DNA of 64,000 nucleotides from G965207335 sp965207335 (GTDB lineage: Bacteria > Pseudomonadota > Gammaproteobacteria > PS1 > Pseudothioglobaceae). Each line of letters starts with the position of its first letter. The first letter of the stretch is position 1. The stretch is taken from assembly GCA_965207335.1 (NCBI GenBank), contig OZ242267.1:1116001-1180000 (forward strand), in the 5' to 3' direction. The notes beneath the pieces were generated by a model. It saw only the letters and a list, made by a program, of their open reading frames with translations, searched no databases and was not told the DNA's origin. Of this stretch, positions 1-9,900 are shown in pieces. The position numbers and the translations under genes are program-made.

Positions 1-335
1 AATCAGTTTATAAGCTTAAATCAACCGCAAAAGATGCCAACTGGTGGTACGACAATCGTGTGAGCTATATTGACAGTAAAACCTTTGCTGATTACCGCAC
101 GGAATATTTCAAAGGCGGTAAACACATTAAAACCATTGATAGAAGTTGGATTCCAGCAGGCTTGTCTGACCCGCGTTCAAGCTATTGGGGTTACTGGTAC
201 GGTATAAACCACAGCACAGGTCATGAAACCTTGGCATTCATTCCATTAGGTGTCACTAAAGTTAATCATAAATATAAACGCAAAAATCTATGGAGCATCA
301 AAACTCTTAGAAAAATGCCAAAGAAAATTAAATAA
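1..335 (+). CDS. DUF1329 family protein, C-terminal end (partial)
   Basis: The reading frame is open from the window edge (codons in phase with position 3) and ends at a TAA. The visible residues carry DWWYD-like and YRTEYFKGGK motifs and a TGHET motif. These are typical of the C-terminal part of DUF1329, a LolA-like outer-membrane lipoprotein-sorting fold. DUF1329 genes commonly sit beside DUF1302 and RND/MMPL transporter genes, exactly the order seen here, so the three probably work together in envelope transport of a hydrophobic substrate. The apparent GTG start at 60 is only an internal codon; the true start lies outside the window. Confidence 0.75.
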   Translation, partial: SVYKLKSTAKDANWWYDNRVSYIDSKTFADYRTEYFKGGKHIKTIDRSWIPAGLSDPRSSYWGYWYGINHSTGHETLAFIPLGVTKVNHKYKRKNLWSIKTLRKMPKKIK

Positions 336-344
336 AAATCAACC

Positions 345-376
345 TTGATACGAGCCTTGCCCGTATCAATATTTTT
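345..376 (+). terminator. Hairpin terminator or attenuator between DUF1329 and DUF1302 genes
   Basis: TTGATACG at 345-352 pairs with CGTATCAA at 362-369, followed by TATTTTT. It lies directly before the Shine-Dalgarno site (aagagg) of the DUF1302 gene, so it may end or attenuate transcripts from the upstream gene. Confidence 0.6.
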
Positions 377-390
377 AAAAAGAGGAAAAA

Positions 391-2586
391 ATGAAGAAAA
401 CATTAGCCATTGCCTTAGCAACATTATTTACCAGTTCGCTAGCCATTGCCGAAACAGAAGTAACGGGTAAATTTACACAAGAAAGTGCAGTATTCACCAA
501 ATCAGGCAGTAATATTGGTGATACCACTAAACATTTATTTAAGAGTGAATATAAAGTGCAGGTGTTTTTTGATGGTGATGTAGGTAAAGAAAGCACTTTT
601 CATGTAGAAGTTCAGGTTGTGATTGACAACAAGATGGCTGACGATTATGATTCTGCTGAACCTTACACCCAACGAGAACCATTGCGTGAAGCCTATATTG
701 ATACCGAGACAGGTGATTGGTCAATTCGTGCAGGTAAACAGCAAGTGGTTTGGGGTACGGCTGACGGCATTAAACTACTAGATTTGATTAATCCAACCGA
801 TTATTCTGAAATGGTGCAAAACACCCCAGAAGACTCACGCATTACCACTTGGATGATTAACACTGAAAAAGAGTTTGATAATGGGGGTAATTTTCAGATC
901 ATCCTTTCTCAACCTAAAGAAAACATCTTTGCTGGGTTGAATCGTGACATTGATACCAGTGTTAGAAGCAACGATTTAGCCAATGCAACCGCTCAAGGAA
1001 TTCCTGATATTGTTTATAGTGGTACCAATCAAGGTCATCCGTTTATCTTAAAAGGCGTTGATACCATTACAGGTCAAAGAAATGGCTTTTTAAATATTGC
1101 CCCTGATTTAGGCTCTGTTGCTGCTGGTTTTGGTGCTAATTTTTTACCACTTGGAACACCTAATTCCTTTGCTGGACTTAATCCAGCAGCCAACCCGTTA
1201 GCTACTTTGTTTACAGTTGGCGGTTTTACAAGTGGTGCTACTTTGGCTGAGTTAAGCACTCAATTAACAAACTTAGGTTCACCAATAGGATTTGATGAAA
1301 TGAATTTTGGTCTTAGCATAGCTGGTTTAGCCTGTCAAAATCCTAACTATACTGGGGGCGGTTCTCCTGGTGCTGCGCAGTGTGCTAATTTAGTGAGTAC
1401 TATCCCTGCGACAATACAAACAGCAGTCACAGCAATTTTTAACGAAGTCGGGGGTCAATTTACAGGTGCTCAAGTGTTAGATACTTTTGGCAATGGTTAT
1501 GATTCTAATCTTTCCTCTTATTCTGCCAATGATGGTGATAATTCAGCCTTTGAATATATGAAATTAGCCTCTTTTGCTACTTTTGATGCTTTTGTGAACG
1601 CCCGTTCGCAATATGTTTATAATATGCCTGATGATACCGATGTAAATTTTGCTTTTCGTTGGAAAAATAGCACGAATAAGGGTTTAAATTATTCATTGAA
1701 TTATTCTTACAATTATGATACTAATCCTGTGATTAACTTATCTTGGCGTAATGATGCTGGCGAGGTTTTGAAAAAAGACTTTGTTACAACTTTAAATGTT
1801 GCTAATACAGGGGCTACAGGTTATCATTTGGCATTAACTGATGCTGCCGACATTGCTTATGGTGGTTCAAGCAATAATTCTGCTATTTTAACTTTTGAGC
1901 AGACTTTAGAAAGGGCGCATAATATTGGCGGTTCGTTAGATTATGCCCTTGATACTAAGGTTTTGGGTGCAGTTGTATTGCGTGCTGAAGCCTTATACCA
2001 AAAAGATGTTTATTCACCTATTATTGATAAATCAAGATTGTCATTCGGTGATTTGACTGATGCCTTAAAAATGATACCAGGTGACCGTTTCAAATATGTG
2101 CTAGGTGCTGATATTACGGTGATGACTAACATGTTAATTTCTGCCCAGTTTATTCAAGATAGAAATCTTGATTATGTTAATGGCAATGGTGCCTTAAATA
2201 CTGAATGCCGAACTTCGGTAGCTGGTGCGATAGCTCAAGGTGTACCTAACTTAAATGCCGATGAAGTGTGTGTGCGTTACACAGCTGATTTTTCCTCAAT
2301 GCATTTAACCAACGGTTTGCAAAAAGCAGAAAAGAACAAAAACTTTGTTTCGCTATTTTTATCTAAGCCATTTGGCGAGAGTCAGCAACATCGTTGGAAC
2401 AATATTATTATTTTTGAAGACCAAGACACTGGTGGCTATTGGAATCGTCTAGATATGGAATATAGTATTAATGACGATACACAATTAACAGCTGAATACA
2501 ACAGATATTGGGGTGAGGAAAATTCACAGTTTGGACAGTTGAAAAATTCTTCTAATGTCCAAATTGGACTTAAATATGATTTTTAA
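391..2586 (+). CDS. DUF1302 family outer-membrane protein
   Basis: 731 residues. Residues 1-20 form a Sec signal peptide ending at an AIA-E cleavage site. The remainder has many short aromatic and glycine-rich segments and ends in the motif KYDF with a terminal phenylalanine, as outer-membrane beta-barrels do. The domain order and the adjacent DUF1329 and RND genes identify it as DUF1302, a family of large envelope proteins of unknown biochemical role. The start is supported by an agagg Shine-Dalgarno about 8 nt upstream. Function beyond outer-membrane location is inference; it may be a porin-like partner of the transporter at 2692-5574. Confidence 0.8.
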   Translation: MKKTLAIALATLFTSSLAIAETEVTGKFTQESAVFTKSGSNIGDTTKHLFKSEYKVQVFFDGDVGKESTFHVEVQVVIDNKMADDYDSAEPYTQREPLREAYIDTETGDWSIRAGKQQVVWGTADGIKLLDLINPTDYSEMVQNTPEDSRITTWMINTEKEFDNGGNFQIILSQPKENIFAGLNRDIDTSVRSNDLANATAQGIPDIVYSGTNQGHPFILKGVDTITGQRNGFLNIAPDLGSVAAGFGANFLPLGTPNSFAGLNPAANPLATLFTVGGFTSGATLAELSTQLTNLGSPIGFDEMNFGLSIAGLACQNPNYTGGGSPGAAQCANLVSTIPATIQTAVTAIFNEVGGQFTGAQVLDTFGNGYDSNLSSYSANDGDNSAFEYMKLASFATFDAFVNARSQYVYNMPDDTDVNFAFRWKNSTNKGLNYSLNYSYNYDTNPVINLSWRNDAGEVLKKDFVTTLNVANTGATGYHLALTDAADIAYGGSSNNSAILTFEQTLERAHNIGGSLDYALDTKVLGAVVLRAEALYQKDVYSPIIDKSRLSFGDLTDALKMIPGDRFKYVLGADITVMTNMLISAQFIQDRNLDYVNGNGALNTECRTSVAGAIAQGVPNLNADEVCVRYTADFSSMHLTNGLQKAEKNKNFVSLFLSKPFGESQQHRWNNIIIFEDQDTGGYWNRLDMEYSINDDTQLTAEYNRYWGEENSQFGQLKNSSNVQIGLKYDF

Positions 2587-2604
2587 GCATATTTAAATGA
2601 CCTT

Positions 2605-2634
2605 AAAAAAGCCTACAGATATGTGGGCTTTTTT
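2605..2634 (+). terminator. Rho-independent terminator after DUF1302 gene
   Basis: AAAAAAGCCTAC at 2605-2616 pairs with GTGGGCTTTTTT at 2623-2634 (one G-T pair), a short loop lies between and the right arm ends in a T run. Because the left arm starts with an A run it could work in both directions. Confidence 0.75.
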
Positions 2635-2691
2635 ATGTACGAAAAGTAAATAAGAACTTAATAATAATCTTATATTACAGAGAATAAAACT

Positions 2692-5574
2692 ATGAATAAT
2701 TTTGCACAAAAATATGCCTCTTTTGTTGTGGAAAATCGTAAGATTTTATTAGTCTTTATGGGTGTGTTCACACTGCTTTCTGCTTTCTTTATTAAAGATT
2801 TAGACATTCGTAACGACCCTGATACCTTGTTGCCAGAGACCAATCGCTATGTAGCTACCAATGCTTATGGCGAGCAGAAGTTTGGCTTTGGTAACATTAT
2901 GGTCATGGGTTTTGTGTTGAAAGATTGTATAGGCGGTAATAATCCTTATGCTGATGCCGATGAAATTATTAATTATGATTCGCAAACAGGGTTGAGAATT
3001 AATGAATCTGCACCAGCCAAAATGACTCAAGCGATTTGTAAAAAAGCGGGCGGAAAATGGGATACTTCTACTGATATTTATCAGCCATGGTTTATCAATA
3101 TGGTGCAAAAAGCACATAATGATATGGTGGGTCTTAATCATGCTCGTGCAAATAACTTTATGGATATTGCTGCACAAAAGATTAAATATATGGGTGTATC
3201 GGAAGATGGTAGCTTGAAGTTCGAGCGTTTAATTCCAGTACAGGGTATTAGCACTGATGTAGGCAAGTCTAAGTCTCAATTAGCGCACCTTAAAAAAGGC
3301 ATTGAGACTAACCCAGTGTTAGCACCGATGTTAATGCTTAAGCAAAAAGCAGATGGTACGCGTTGCGAATTTGCTCAAACTGGTTGGTATGATGACAGTG
3401 TTTGTCGTGCTAAAGGTTTTTTTATTATTGGTGATTATTCTGATAGCGTTAAGAGTGATTATCTACCATGGGTTTCTTCTGTTATTAATTTAGTTGATGG
3501 CATTAAAAGTAAATATGGCGATAGAGTAGAAGTGCGCATTGCGGGTGAGCCTTATTTCTTGGCATATATGTTGTATGATTTAGTGCAAAAATGGTGGTTG
3601 TTTGCGATTTCATTCTTAATTGTTGTGGTCGCACTTTGGCGGCTTAATAAGAGCTGGAGAGGCTCTATATTCCCATTGATTGGTGTGGTTTCAACCATTA
3701 TTATCACTTTGGGCTTGATGGGCTTTACTCAATACAAACTCACCACAATGATGGTGCTGACACCAATGTTGCTTTTAGCTATTGGTACTGGGCATGCTGT
3801 GCAGGTGGTAAGACGATATTTAGATGAATTGCATACCAAAGAATTAACCCCAATTGATGCGGCACAAAGTGCTATTGCTACTACTATTGTGCCAGCGACT
3901 TTAGCGATTGTAACGGACATGGTAGGTTTCTTTACTTTATCGTTTGTTGACATATCTTTTTACAAGGCTTATGCCTATTTTGGTATGTTTGGTATGCTGA
4001 CGATTTTGATTACCACCACCACTATTGCACCAATCCTAATGGCAACTTTTTGCCCGAAAGATTTACAAAAAGACCAAGAAAAATACAAATGTAAAACTTC
4101 TAAGTTTGAAGGCATGATGGCGACTTTATTAACCCGCGTTATCACTACCAAACTAAGAATTATCCCTATTGGATTAATGATTGTTTTAATTGTTTGGTCA
4201 GCAGTTCAAACTAAAATATTAACACCAACCAAAGGCAATCCAATGCCAGGCGTCGAGATAGGTATTAATTACTCTCGTGCCGCTTTTAAATATGATGCAG
4301 ATGCCAATATTGACCTGCGTCGCTTGGGTGAGGTAATGCCTGGGGTAATTTCTGTTAATATCCCAATTAAAGGCAAGGTTGAGCATTTCCCAATGTTGCC
4401 TGCCTGTATATATGACGGTTTGCAAGCACCAAATACTAAGTGCTGGGATGAGGACGAAGATGCAGCACAAGGTGCGTTTAATAATGCCGAAGTTCAAGCG
4501 GCGATTGAAAAAACTGAAGACTGGATGAGAGCACATCCAAATATTGGTTTTACCGGTTCATACATTCAATTTCTAAAAATTGTTAATATGTTAATGATGA
4601 CGCCAGAAGGTCAAGAACCAAACCTTAAATATTTCCATGTGCCGAATGCTGAGTTTATCGCTAAAAATATGGATGTATATGGTGATGCAGATGATCCTAA
4701 GTGGGTGCCAAATGCTAACGAAGTTGTGACTGGTTTTAACGGCTTGTTGGAGGCAAATACTAATCAAGGGGACTTAGATTCATTTGTAGCTAAAGATTGG
4801 AATGAAGGGGTTATTATGGGTTTTGTTAACACCATGGACCCTGTTAAAACCCATCAAACAGTTAAAGATATTCAGCAATTTTTTAAGGAAAATGAAAATC
4901 AACCGGGTTTTAATCTGGTAAATTGGGGTTATAAATCTGGTGATATTATTCATATGCCTGAAAGTGGTAAGATTGTTCAAATTGAGGACAGTGCTAATGA
5001 TACAGTATCAGTCGGTGGATTTTTAGGTGCAACCGAAGCAACGCATGATGTGGCTGAGGTTGAATATATTAAATCACCACTCATAACAGCATTTGCAATT
5101 TTTATTATTACTGCGCTTATCTTTTTTTCACCCTTAATTGCAGGAATTTTAACAGCCACTTTATTAATCACATTGTTTGCTCAATATGGTTTGGGTGCTT
5201 ATTACAGCAGTGTTGAAAACTGGTCTGGCAACCTACATTTTGCAACGCTGGTGTCATTATCAATCGCAATGGGTCTGGGTGTTGATTACGGTATTTATAT
5301 GATTTCTCGTCTAAAAGAAGAAATGCAAGCAACCGGTGGCAGATGGAAAGACTCTTTAAGAAACACACTACAAACAACAGGTGCAGCGGTATTTGCCTCT
5401 ATTGTGATATTATTAGCAAGTTTTATTCCACTGCTAATGACACAATTAGCTAATACATGGGCCTTAGGCATCTTTATCTCTGAGGCACTGATTATTGATA
5501 TGGTAATCGCATTAACTATCATTCCATTGCTAATCTATGCTTTTAAACCTAAATATGTGTTTGGTAAGAAATAA
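2692..5574 (+). CDS. RND/MMPL family transporter
   Basis: 960 residues. There is one transmembrane helix near residues 16-36, a large periplasmic loop, a block of helices from about 298 to 450, a second large loop, and a final helix block from about 796 to 950. This is the duplicated 1+5 / 1+5 plan of RND transporters. It resembles the MMPL/hopanoid-type subfamily that pairs with DUF1302/DUF1329 proteins more than the drug-efflux AcrB family, since no membrane-fusion protein gene is adjacent. It probably moves a lipid-like substrate toward the outer membrane using the proton gradient; the substrate is unknown. Confidence 0.85.
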   Translation: MNNFAQKYASFVVENRKILLVFMGVFTLLSAFFIKDLDIRNDPDTLLPETNRYVATNAYGEQKFGFGNIMVMGFVLKDCIGGNNPYADADEIINYDSQTGLRINESAPAKMTQAICKKAGGKWDTSTDIYQPWFINMVQKAHNDMVGLNHARANNFMDIAAQKIKYMGVSEDGSLKFERLIPVQGISTDVGKSKSQLAHLKKGIETNPVLAPMLMLKQKADGTRCEFAQTGWYDDSVCRAKGFFIIGDYSDSVKSDYLPWVSSVINLVDGIKSKYGDRVEVRIAGEPYFLAYMLYDLVQKWWLFAISFLIVVVALWRLNKSWRGSIFPLIGVVSTIIITLGLMGFTQYKLTTMMVLTPMLLLAIGTGHAVQVVRRYLDELHTKELTPIDAAQSAIATTIVPATLAIVTDMVGFFTLSFVDISFYKAYAYFGMFGMLTILITTTTIAPILMATFCPKDLQKDQEKYKCKTSKFEGMMATLLTRVITTKLRIIPIGLMIVLIVWSAVQTKILTPTKGNPMPGVEIGINYSRAAFKYDADANIDLRRLGEVMPGVISVNIPIKGKVEHFPMLPACIYDGLQAPNTKCWDEDEDAAQGAFNNAEVQAAIEKTEDWMRAHPNIGFTGSYIQFLKIVNMLMMTPEGQEPNLKYFHVPNAEFIAKNMDVYGDADDPKWVPNANEVVTGFNGLLEANTNQGDLDSFVAKDWNEGVIMGFVNTMDPVKTHQTVKDIQQFFKENENQPGFNLVNWGYKSGDIIHMPESGKIVQIEDSANDTVSVGGFLGATEATHDVAEVEYIKSPLITAFAIFIITALIFFSPLIAGILTATLLITLFAQYGLGAYYSSVENWSGNLHFATLVSLSIAMGLGVDYGIYMISRLKEEMQATGGRWKDSLRNTLQTTGAAVFASIVILLASFIPLLMTQLANTWALGIFISEALIIDMVIALTIIPLLIYAFKPKYVFGKK

Positions 5575-5718
5575 ACACATCGTAGAATAACAAAAGCAGT
5601 AAAAATTGAAAAAAGGTATAATTTTGAGAATATTGTTTTTTGTAGATAGTTTTAATGTCGTTAATTGTTCAAAAATGTAGGGGTACTTTGATAGGCTCAA
5701 TAGAGCATATCCAAGCTG

Positions 5719-6090
5719 TTGCCGAAAAAATTTAGTACAATGCCAAATAGTTTTTCTTATGGTAATCCATTAGTTATAAATAAAAAACTCACAAATAATT
5801 ATAAAAACAGTGTTGCAAGCCCTATTACCAAATGGAGCAGTGCTATAGTTGACAGAAGCAAGTGTGCTTATGTGGTTGGAACTTTTGATACCAAAGAACA
5901 AGAATTATTCTTTGTGCATGACCCACTTACTAAACAAGTGCTAACGACTATTGCTGTTGATGTATCAACAGCAGGCAAGCAATCACCTGCTGATATAACT
6001 GCAAACATAATAGCACAACACCACCCACAAGGCAAAAGTGCGGTATTTAATAATGATAGAGGAAGGGCTGTAAATGCTAGGCTTAGGTGA
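5719..6090 (+). pseudogene. UPF0261/Tm-1-like gene, N-terminal fragment
   Basis: From about 5863 the translation reads YVVGTFDTKEQE, then a segment ending AQHHPQGKSAVF and NDRGRAV. This matches the start of the Tm-1-like (UPF0261) ATP-binding family, whose members are about 400 residues long. Here the homology stops after roughly 70 residues, where a lipA fragment begins, so this is a truncated remnant. The first 45 or so codons do not resemble the family, and the apparent TTG start at 5719 is unlikely to be real. Confidence 0.6.
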
Positions 6091-6340
6091 AACCAAAGAG
6101 TAAGTATTAAAAGTTATGCAAGATTTAAGAAAACATAGCGTAGACATGCTGACCTTAGGGCAGTATTTACAACCTAGCAAATATCACTTAGCAGTTGAAA
6201 AATACCTAACTCCAGAAGAGTTTAGTAAGTACAAATATATAGGTGAGAATATGGGTTTTACAAGTGTAGCAAGCGCCCCTATGGTGCGTTCCTCGTATCA
6301 TGCTGACTTACAAAATCAAGATAATACCTTAGCTATATAA
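6074..6340 (+). pseudogene. lipA: Lipoyl synthase (lipA) C-terminal remnant
   Basis: The frame reads MLGLGETKE, a TAA stop at 6101-6103, then resumes in the same frame with DMLTLGQYLQPS and MGFTSVASAPMVRSSYHAD. These are the closing motifs of LipA, the radical-SAM enzyme that inserts sulfur into octanoyl groups. The N-terminal two thirds, including the radical-SAM CxxxCxxC, are absent and an in-frame stop interrupts the remainder. It cannot encode an active enzyme; a working lipA must be elsewhere if the pathway is kept. Confidence 0.8.
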
Positions 6341-6392
6341 TAATTATTCCTTGTAAATACAACCTTAAATTATAAAAAATAAATTGCCTAAC

Positions 6393-6433
6393 TTTACATA
6401 AGGATTATTTATAGTATAATTGCAAGATTATGA
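6393..6433 (+). promoter_or_regulatory. Promoter of the RM gene, with a 29-bp block duplicated at 9901
   Basis: TTTACA at 6393-6398 and TATAAT at 6415-6420 are spaced by 16 nt. The start codon is 9 nt after the -10 box, so the transcript would begin at or within about 3 nt of the ATG (leaderless). Positions 6405-6433 are identical to 9901-9929, in front of a different gene. Confidence 0.65.
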
Positions 6434-9400
6434 GTGAGGAAATCTTACAAAGAGGCTTAGATAAAAAACCTGAAAAAATTGGAAAATGGGATTTTTATAA
6501 TATTGGTGCAACTTCAATTAAGGCATTAAAAAAATACAAAATTATCCGCGATATAGATTATGGAAAAGCAATTGAGGGTAAAAAAGTTGATGGTATTATC
6601 ACTTATCAGAAAAATGTAATTGCAATTATTGAAAATAAAACACCCCAAGAGTTTAACACCGAAGCCAAACAAAATAAGGCAATAAAACAAGAGTTAGCGG
6701 TTGCTAAAAAATTAGACTGTCCCATACTTATTGCTACAGATACCAAGCAAACCATTTGGATAAATGTTAAAACTGGTGAGAAAATTTTAAACGAGAACAA
6801 AAGTGAAGTTATCAATAATTGGAATCCATCAAAAGTAACAACAGATAGTAGTTTAGTTAAATTAATTGAAAAAATTATAATTTCAATTGATGGGAGTAAC
6901 AACCAGATTATTGCAAAAAAGTTTGTCAATCCTACAGATTTAGCCAAACAAATATGGCAAGATATTTGGAGTGTATCAGGGGCAACACCTGAAAATTGTT
7001 TATATACTTTTGTGGAATTATTTATTTTTAAATATTTGAGTGATTTAAAAGTTTTACAAAATCCTGAGAATTTTGATTATTTAATGGATTTGTACGGCAA
7101 AAGAGATGAAAATTTTGCTTTACAATATTATGCGGATAATATCAGAAAAAAAATAAAAGATTTATTTCCTCATAACCCGATAGACAATACAACCATTATT
7201 AACGGCACTATTTTTGTAAGTAAAGAGCAAAAATCAGTAACAGGATATAGCACAGTATTTAAAAAAGTATTAACAAAGTTTAACGATTACGGCAAGTTAG
7301 AAAATATTAATTATGATTTTAAATCTCAATTATTTGAGAGTTTTTTAAAAGAAAGTATTAGCAAAAAAAACTGGGGGCAATTTTTTACACCACTTAAGGT
7401 TATTAGGGGTATTGAAAAAATGGCTACTAATGAAATTAAAATAGGCTCTGTGATTTGTGACCCAGCTTGTGGTGTTGGTAAATTCCTACTTGAACCCATT
7501 AAAAGTAAATTATCTGAATTTTATCAAATTACTGATACGGCAGTTATTCCCAAGATAACAATTAAAGGCTTTGACAAAGGTTTTGATAAGGACGAGCAAA
7601 AAACAATTATTTTGGCAAAAGCCAATATGCTTATCTATTTTTCTGATTTAATTAAAGAAAACCCACATCTAACTAAAGAATTTTCAGCATTATTTAATGA
7701 TACTTTTAACCTAAAAACCAACTCTATTTTAGGCACACTTAGCGAACCTGTTGAAAATGAATACGATTTAATTTTAACTAATCCACCTTATGTGACTAGC
7801 GGTAGTAGTAATCTTAAAGAGGAAATATCCAAAGATACTGAGTTAAAAAATTACTACAAAATTAACGGTATGGGTGTTGAGGGTTTATTTATGGAGTGGA
7901 TTATTAGAGCCTTAAAACCAAATGGCAAGGCTTTTGTGGTAGTTCCTGATGGTTTGTTTAATCGCAAACCTGATGCGAGATTAAGGAAATTTATAAAAGA
8001 TGAGTGCTTTATAGATGCTGTTATTTCTTTGCCACTGAATACATTTTTTAGCACCAACAAAAAAACTTACATCTTAGCCATTACCAAAAAACAAAAATTA
8101 GAACAACCACAAGTAGCACCTGTGTTCACTTACTTAGTCAGTGAGATTGGAGAAAGTAGAGACAATTACCGTTTTGATATAGATCAAGATGATTTAAACG
8201 AGGCAGTTAATCAATTTAATCAATTTAAAGGGGCAAAAAGACACTATAAAACTAATGATAAAAGGTGTAAAGTTTTAGCTATTGATTGGTTTGATGATTT
8301 AGATAGTTGGGTTATAGATAATTGCTGGAGTAAAGAAGAAAAAATAAACTTAGGCGTATTAAAGCAAGATGAGATAATTAGTGTTGATGATTTTTCTAAT
8401 TTAATGGATGAAATGTCAAATACTATATTAAGTTTTAAAGAAGAAATACAGTCTAAAAACGAAAAAAAAAAGATTGAAATAGTTTATAAGGATTTTTTAA
8501 TCTCTGATATTTTTGACTTATCCCAAAAAACTAATAATAGCAAATTTACAAAAACTTTTGTCAATAAAAATAAAGGCTCTATTCCTGTTTACTCTGCAAC
8601 AGAAAATGAACATACTGTAGGCTATGGGTATGTCCAAGACAATTTAGATAAAATTAAATATTTTGAAAATTGCCTGACTTGGAATATAGATGGTTCGATA
8701 GGCAATGTATTTTTCAGAAAAGAAAGATTTTCTCTTTCAGAAAAAGTGATACCTTTGATTTTATTTGATAAATATAAAAACAGTTTCAATTTTGAATTTT
8801 TAAAATATGAAATAGAAAGACAAGCTGAAAAACAAAACTTTTCTTATACAAAAAAAGCAGGAAAATCAAAAATCAGCAATATAGAAATCCCTTTACCTGT
8901 TGATTATAACAATGAAATAGATCTCAAACAACAAAATAAAGTAGCAGAACAAATTAAATTAATTGATGAGCTAAAAATCAAAATTAAAGAATATCAACAA
9001 ACCATTAAAAATGTAATAATTGATACAAAAGATAATTACAAATATAAGGAAGTAAAAATTAATGATATTTTTGAAATTCTTGGAGAGAAAAACCTGACAA
9101 AAACATATATTGAATCAAACAAAGGCGAATACCCTGTTTATTCAGGACAAATTGAAAATGGCGGTGTTTTTGGTTTTATCAAAAGTTATAAATATGATGA
9201 AATAATTTTAACGTGGGTTACTTATGGAAATTCTGGAAATATTCGCAAAAGAAGTGGAAAATTTAATATCGGAAGAAATAATTGCGGTTTAAGACCATTG
9301 GATAAAAATATTGACTTAAACTATATAAAATTTATTGCAGAACCTATTTTTATAAGTAATGTAAAAGGTGAAAAACAAAAAAGTCTACCTCAAAGTATCG

Positions 9401-9558
9401 TCAAAAATATTACAATCAAAATACCAGTCAATAAAGACGGCAACTTTGATACAGACAAACAAAAAGAAATAGCAGAAAAGCATCAAAAGATAGAAAGCAT
9501 CAAAAAAGCAATTAGCGGTGAACTTTTTAAAATACAGAACGCCGTAATAGAACTATGA
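6430..9558 (+). CDS. Fused restriction-modification-specificity protein (type IIG/type I-like)
   Basis: 1042 residues holding a whole RM system in one chain. Near residues 53-70 a VDGIIT...IIENKTP stretch gives the D-x(n)-ExK pattern of a PD-(D/E)xK nuclease (HsdR-N-like). Residues about 190-620 are an N6-adenine methyltransferase (HsdM-like): motif I DPACGVGKFLLEP near 341 and motif IV TNPPY near 451. From about 684 and from about 870 there are two HsdS-like target-recognition domains separated by a helical spacer. Such nuclease-methylase-specificity fusions cut and methylate without a separate HsdR. No other RM subunit gene is adjacent. The promoter is of the leaderless type and is shared with the next operon. 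Confidence 0.85.
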   Translation: MSEEILQRGLDKKPEKIGKWDFYNIGATSIKALKKYKIIRDIDYGKAIEGKKVDGIITYQKNVIAIIENKTPQEFNTEAKQNKAIKQELAVAKKLDCPILIATDTKQTIWINVKTGEKILNENKSEVINNWNPSKVTTDSSLVKLIEKIIISIDGSNNQIIAKKFVNPTDLAKQIWQDIWSVSGATPENCLYTFVELFIFKYLSDLKVLQNPENFDYLMDLYGKRDENFALQYYADNIRKKIKDLFPHNPIDNTTIINGTIFVSKEQKSVTGYSTVFKKVLTKFNDYGKLENINYDFKSQLFESFLKESISKKNWGQFFTPLKVIRGIEKMATNEIKIGSVICDPACGVGKFLLEPIKSKLSEFYQITDTAVIPKITIKGFDKGFDKDEQKTIILAKANMLIYFSDLIKENPHLTKEFSALFNDTFNLKTNSILGTLSEPVENEYDLILTNPPYVTSGSSNLKEEISKDTELKNYYKINGMGVEGLFMEWIIRALKPNGKAFVVVPDGLFNRKPDARLRKFIKDECFIDAVISLPLNTFFSTNKKTYILAITKKQKLEQPQVAPVFTYLVSEIGESRDNYRFDIDQDDLNEAVNQFNQFKGAKRHYKTNDKRCKVLAIDWFDDLDSWVIDNCWSKEEKINLGVLKQDEIISVDDFSNLMDEMSNTILSFKEEIQSKNEKKKIEIVYKDFLISDIFDLSQKTNNSKFTKTFVNKNKGSIPVYSATENEHTVGYGYVQDNLDKIKYFENCLTWNIDGSIGNVFFRKERFSLSEKVIPLILFDKYKNSFNFEFLKYEIERQAEKQNFSYTKKAGKSKISNIEIPLPVDYNNEIDLKQQNKVAEQIKLIDELKIKIKEYQQTIKNVIIDTKDNYKYKEVKINDIFEILGEKNLTKTYIESNKGEYPVYSGQIENGGVFGFIKSYKYDEIILTWVTYGNSGNIRKRSGKFNIGRNNCGLRPLDKNIDLNYIKFIAEPIFISNVKGEKQKSLPQSIVKNITIKIPVNKDGNFDTDKQKEIAEKHQKIESIKKAISGELFKIQNAVIEL

Positions 9559-9900
9559 CAACTATAAAACAAGTAGAAAAAACCTTAAAATAGATGTTAA
9601 TCTAAACCAAAAACTACTGCAAAATACGAAAATAAAAAGCCATTTAAATATGAAAAAAATCAACAATGGCAATTAGAGAAAAATCTTTGAAAAATTGGTT
9701 TTATAGATTTAGGTATATAATATCTCTTTAAAATATGTGCATTTTCTCTTAGGATAAAGTCTGAATTAAGATTGAAAAAAATGAGTTAAATTATTCCCTA
9801 AATAAAAACTTGTTAAGCACTTTATAAGGGTTATTTATGTAAAAAAACAGTATAATTAAAAAATAATACTATGTATATAAATGTCCTTATGTAATAGTAT
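9559..9900. other. Gene-poor AT-rich spacer
   Basis: No coding sequence can be supported. A 12-codon frame (MTTIKQVEKTLK) overlaps the RM stop as ATGA and then stops; it may be the residue of a lost downstream gene. The right part contains a sequence resembling 12214-12270 and a segment (AAATAAAAACTTGTTA) also seen upstream of the ferredoxin gene. Confidence 0.5.
9834..9891. repeat. Dispersed intergenic repeat, copy 1
   Basis: This 58-nt segment runs from TTTATGTAA to CCTTATG. It can be aligned by eye with 12214-12270 along its whole length with many substitutions, mostly transitions. Both copies lie just upstream of a leaderless-type promoter. Confidence 0.4.

Noticed and set aside
2800..3177. 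125-codon minus-strand frame inside the RND transporter gene
   Set aside because: Shadow frame of a conserved coding region with no recognisable product.
5641..5718. Spacer before the UPF0261 fragment considered as a transposase end
   Set aside because: Short translated pieces are visible but none matches a transposase, and no inverted repeats border them.
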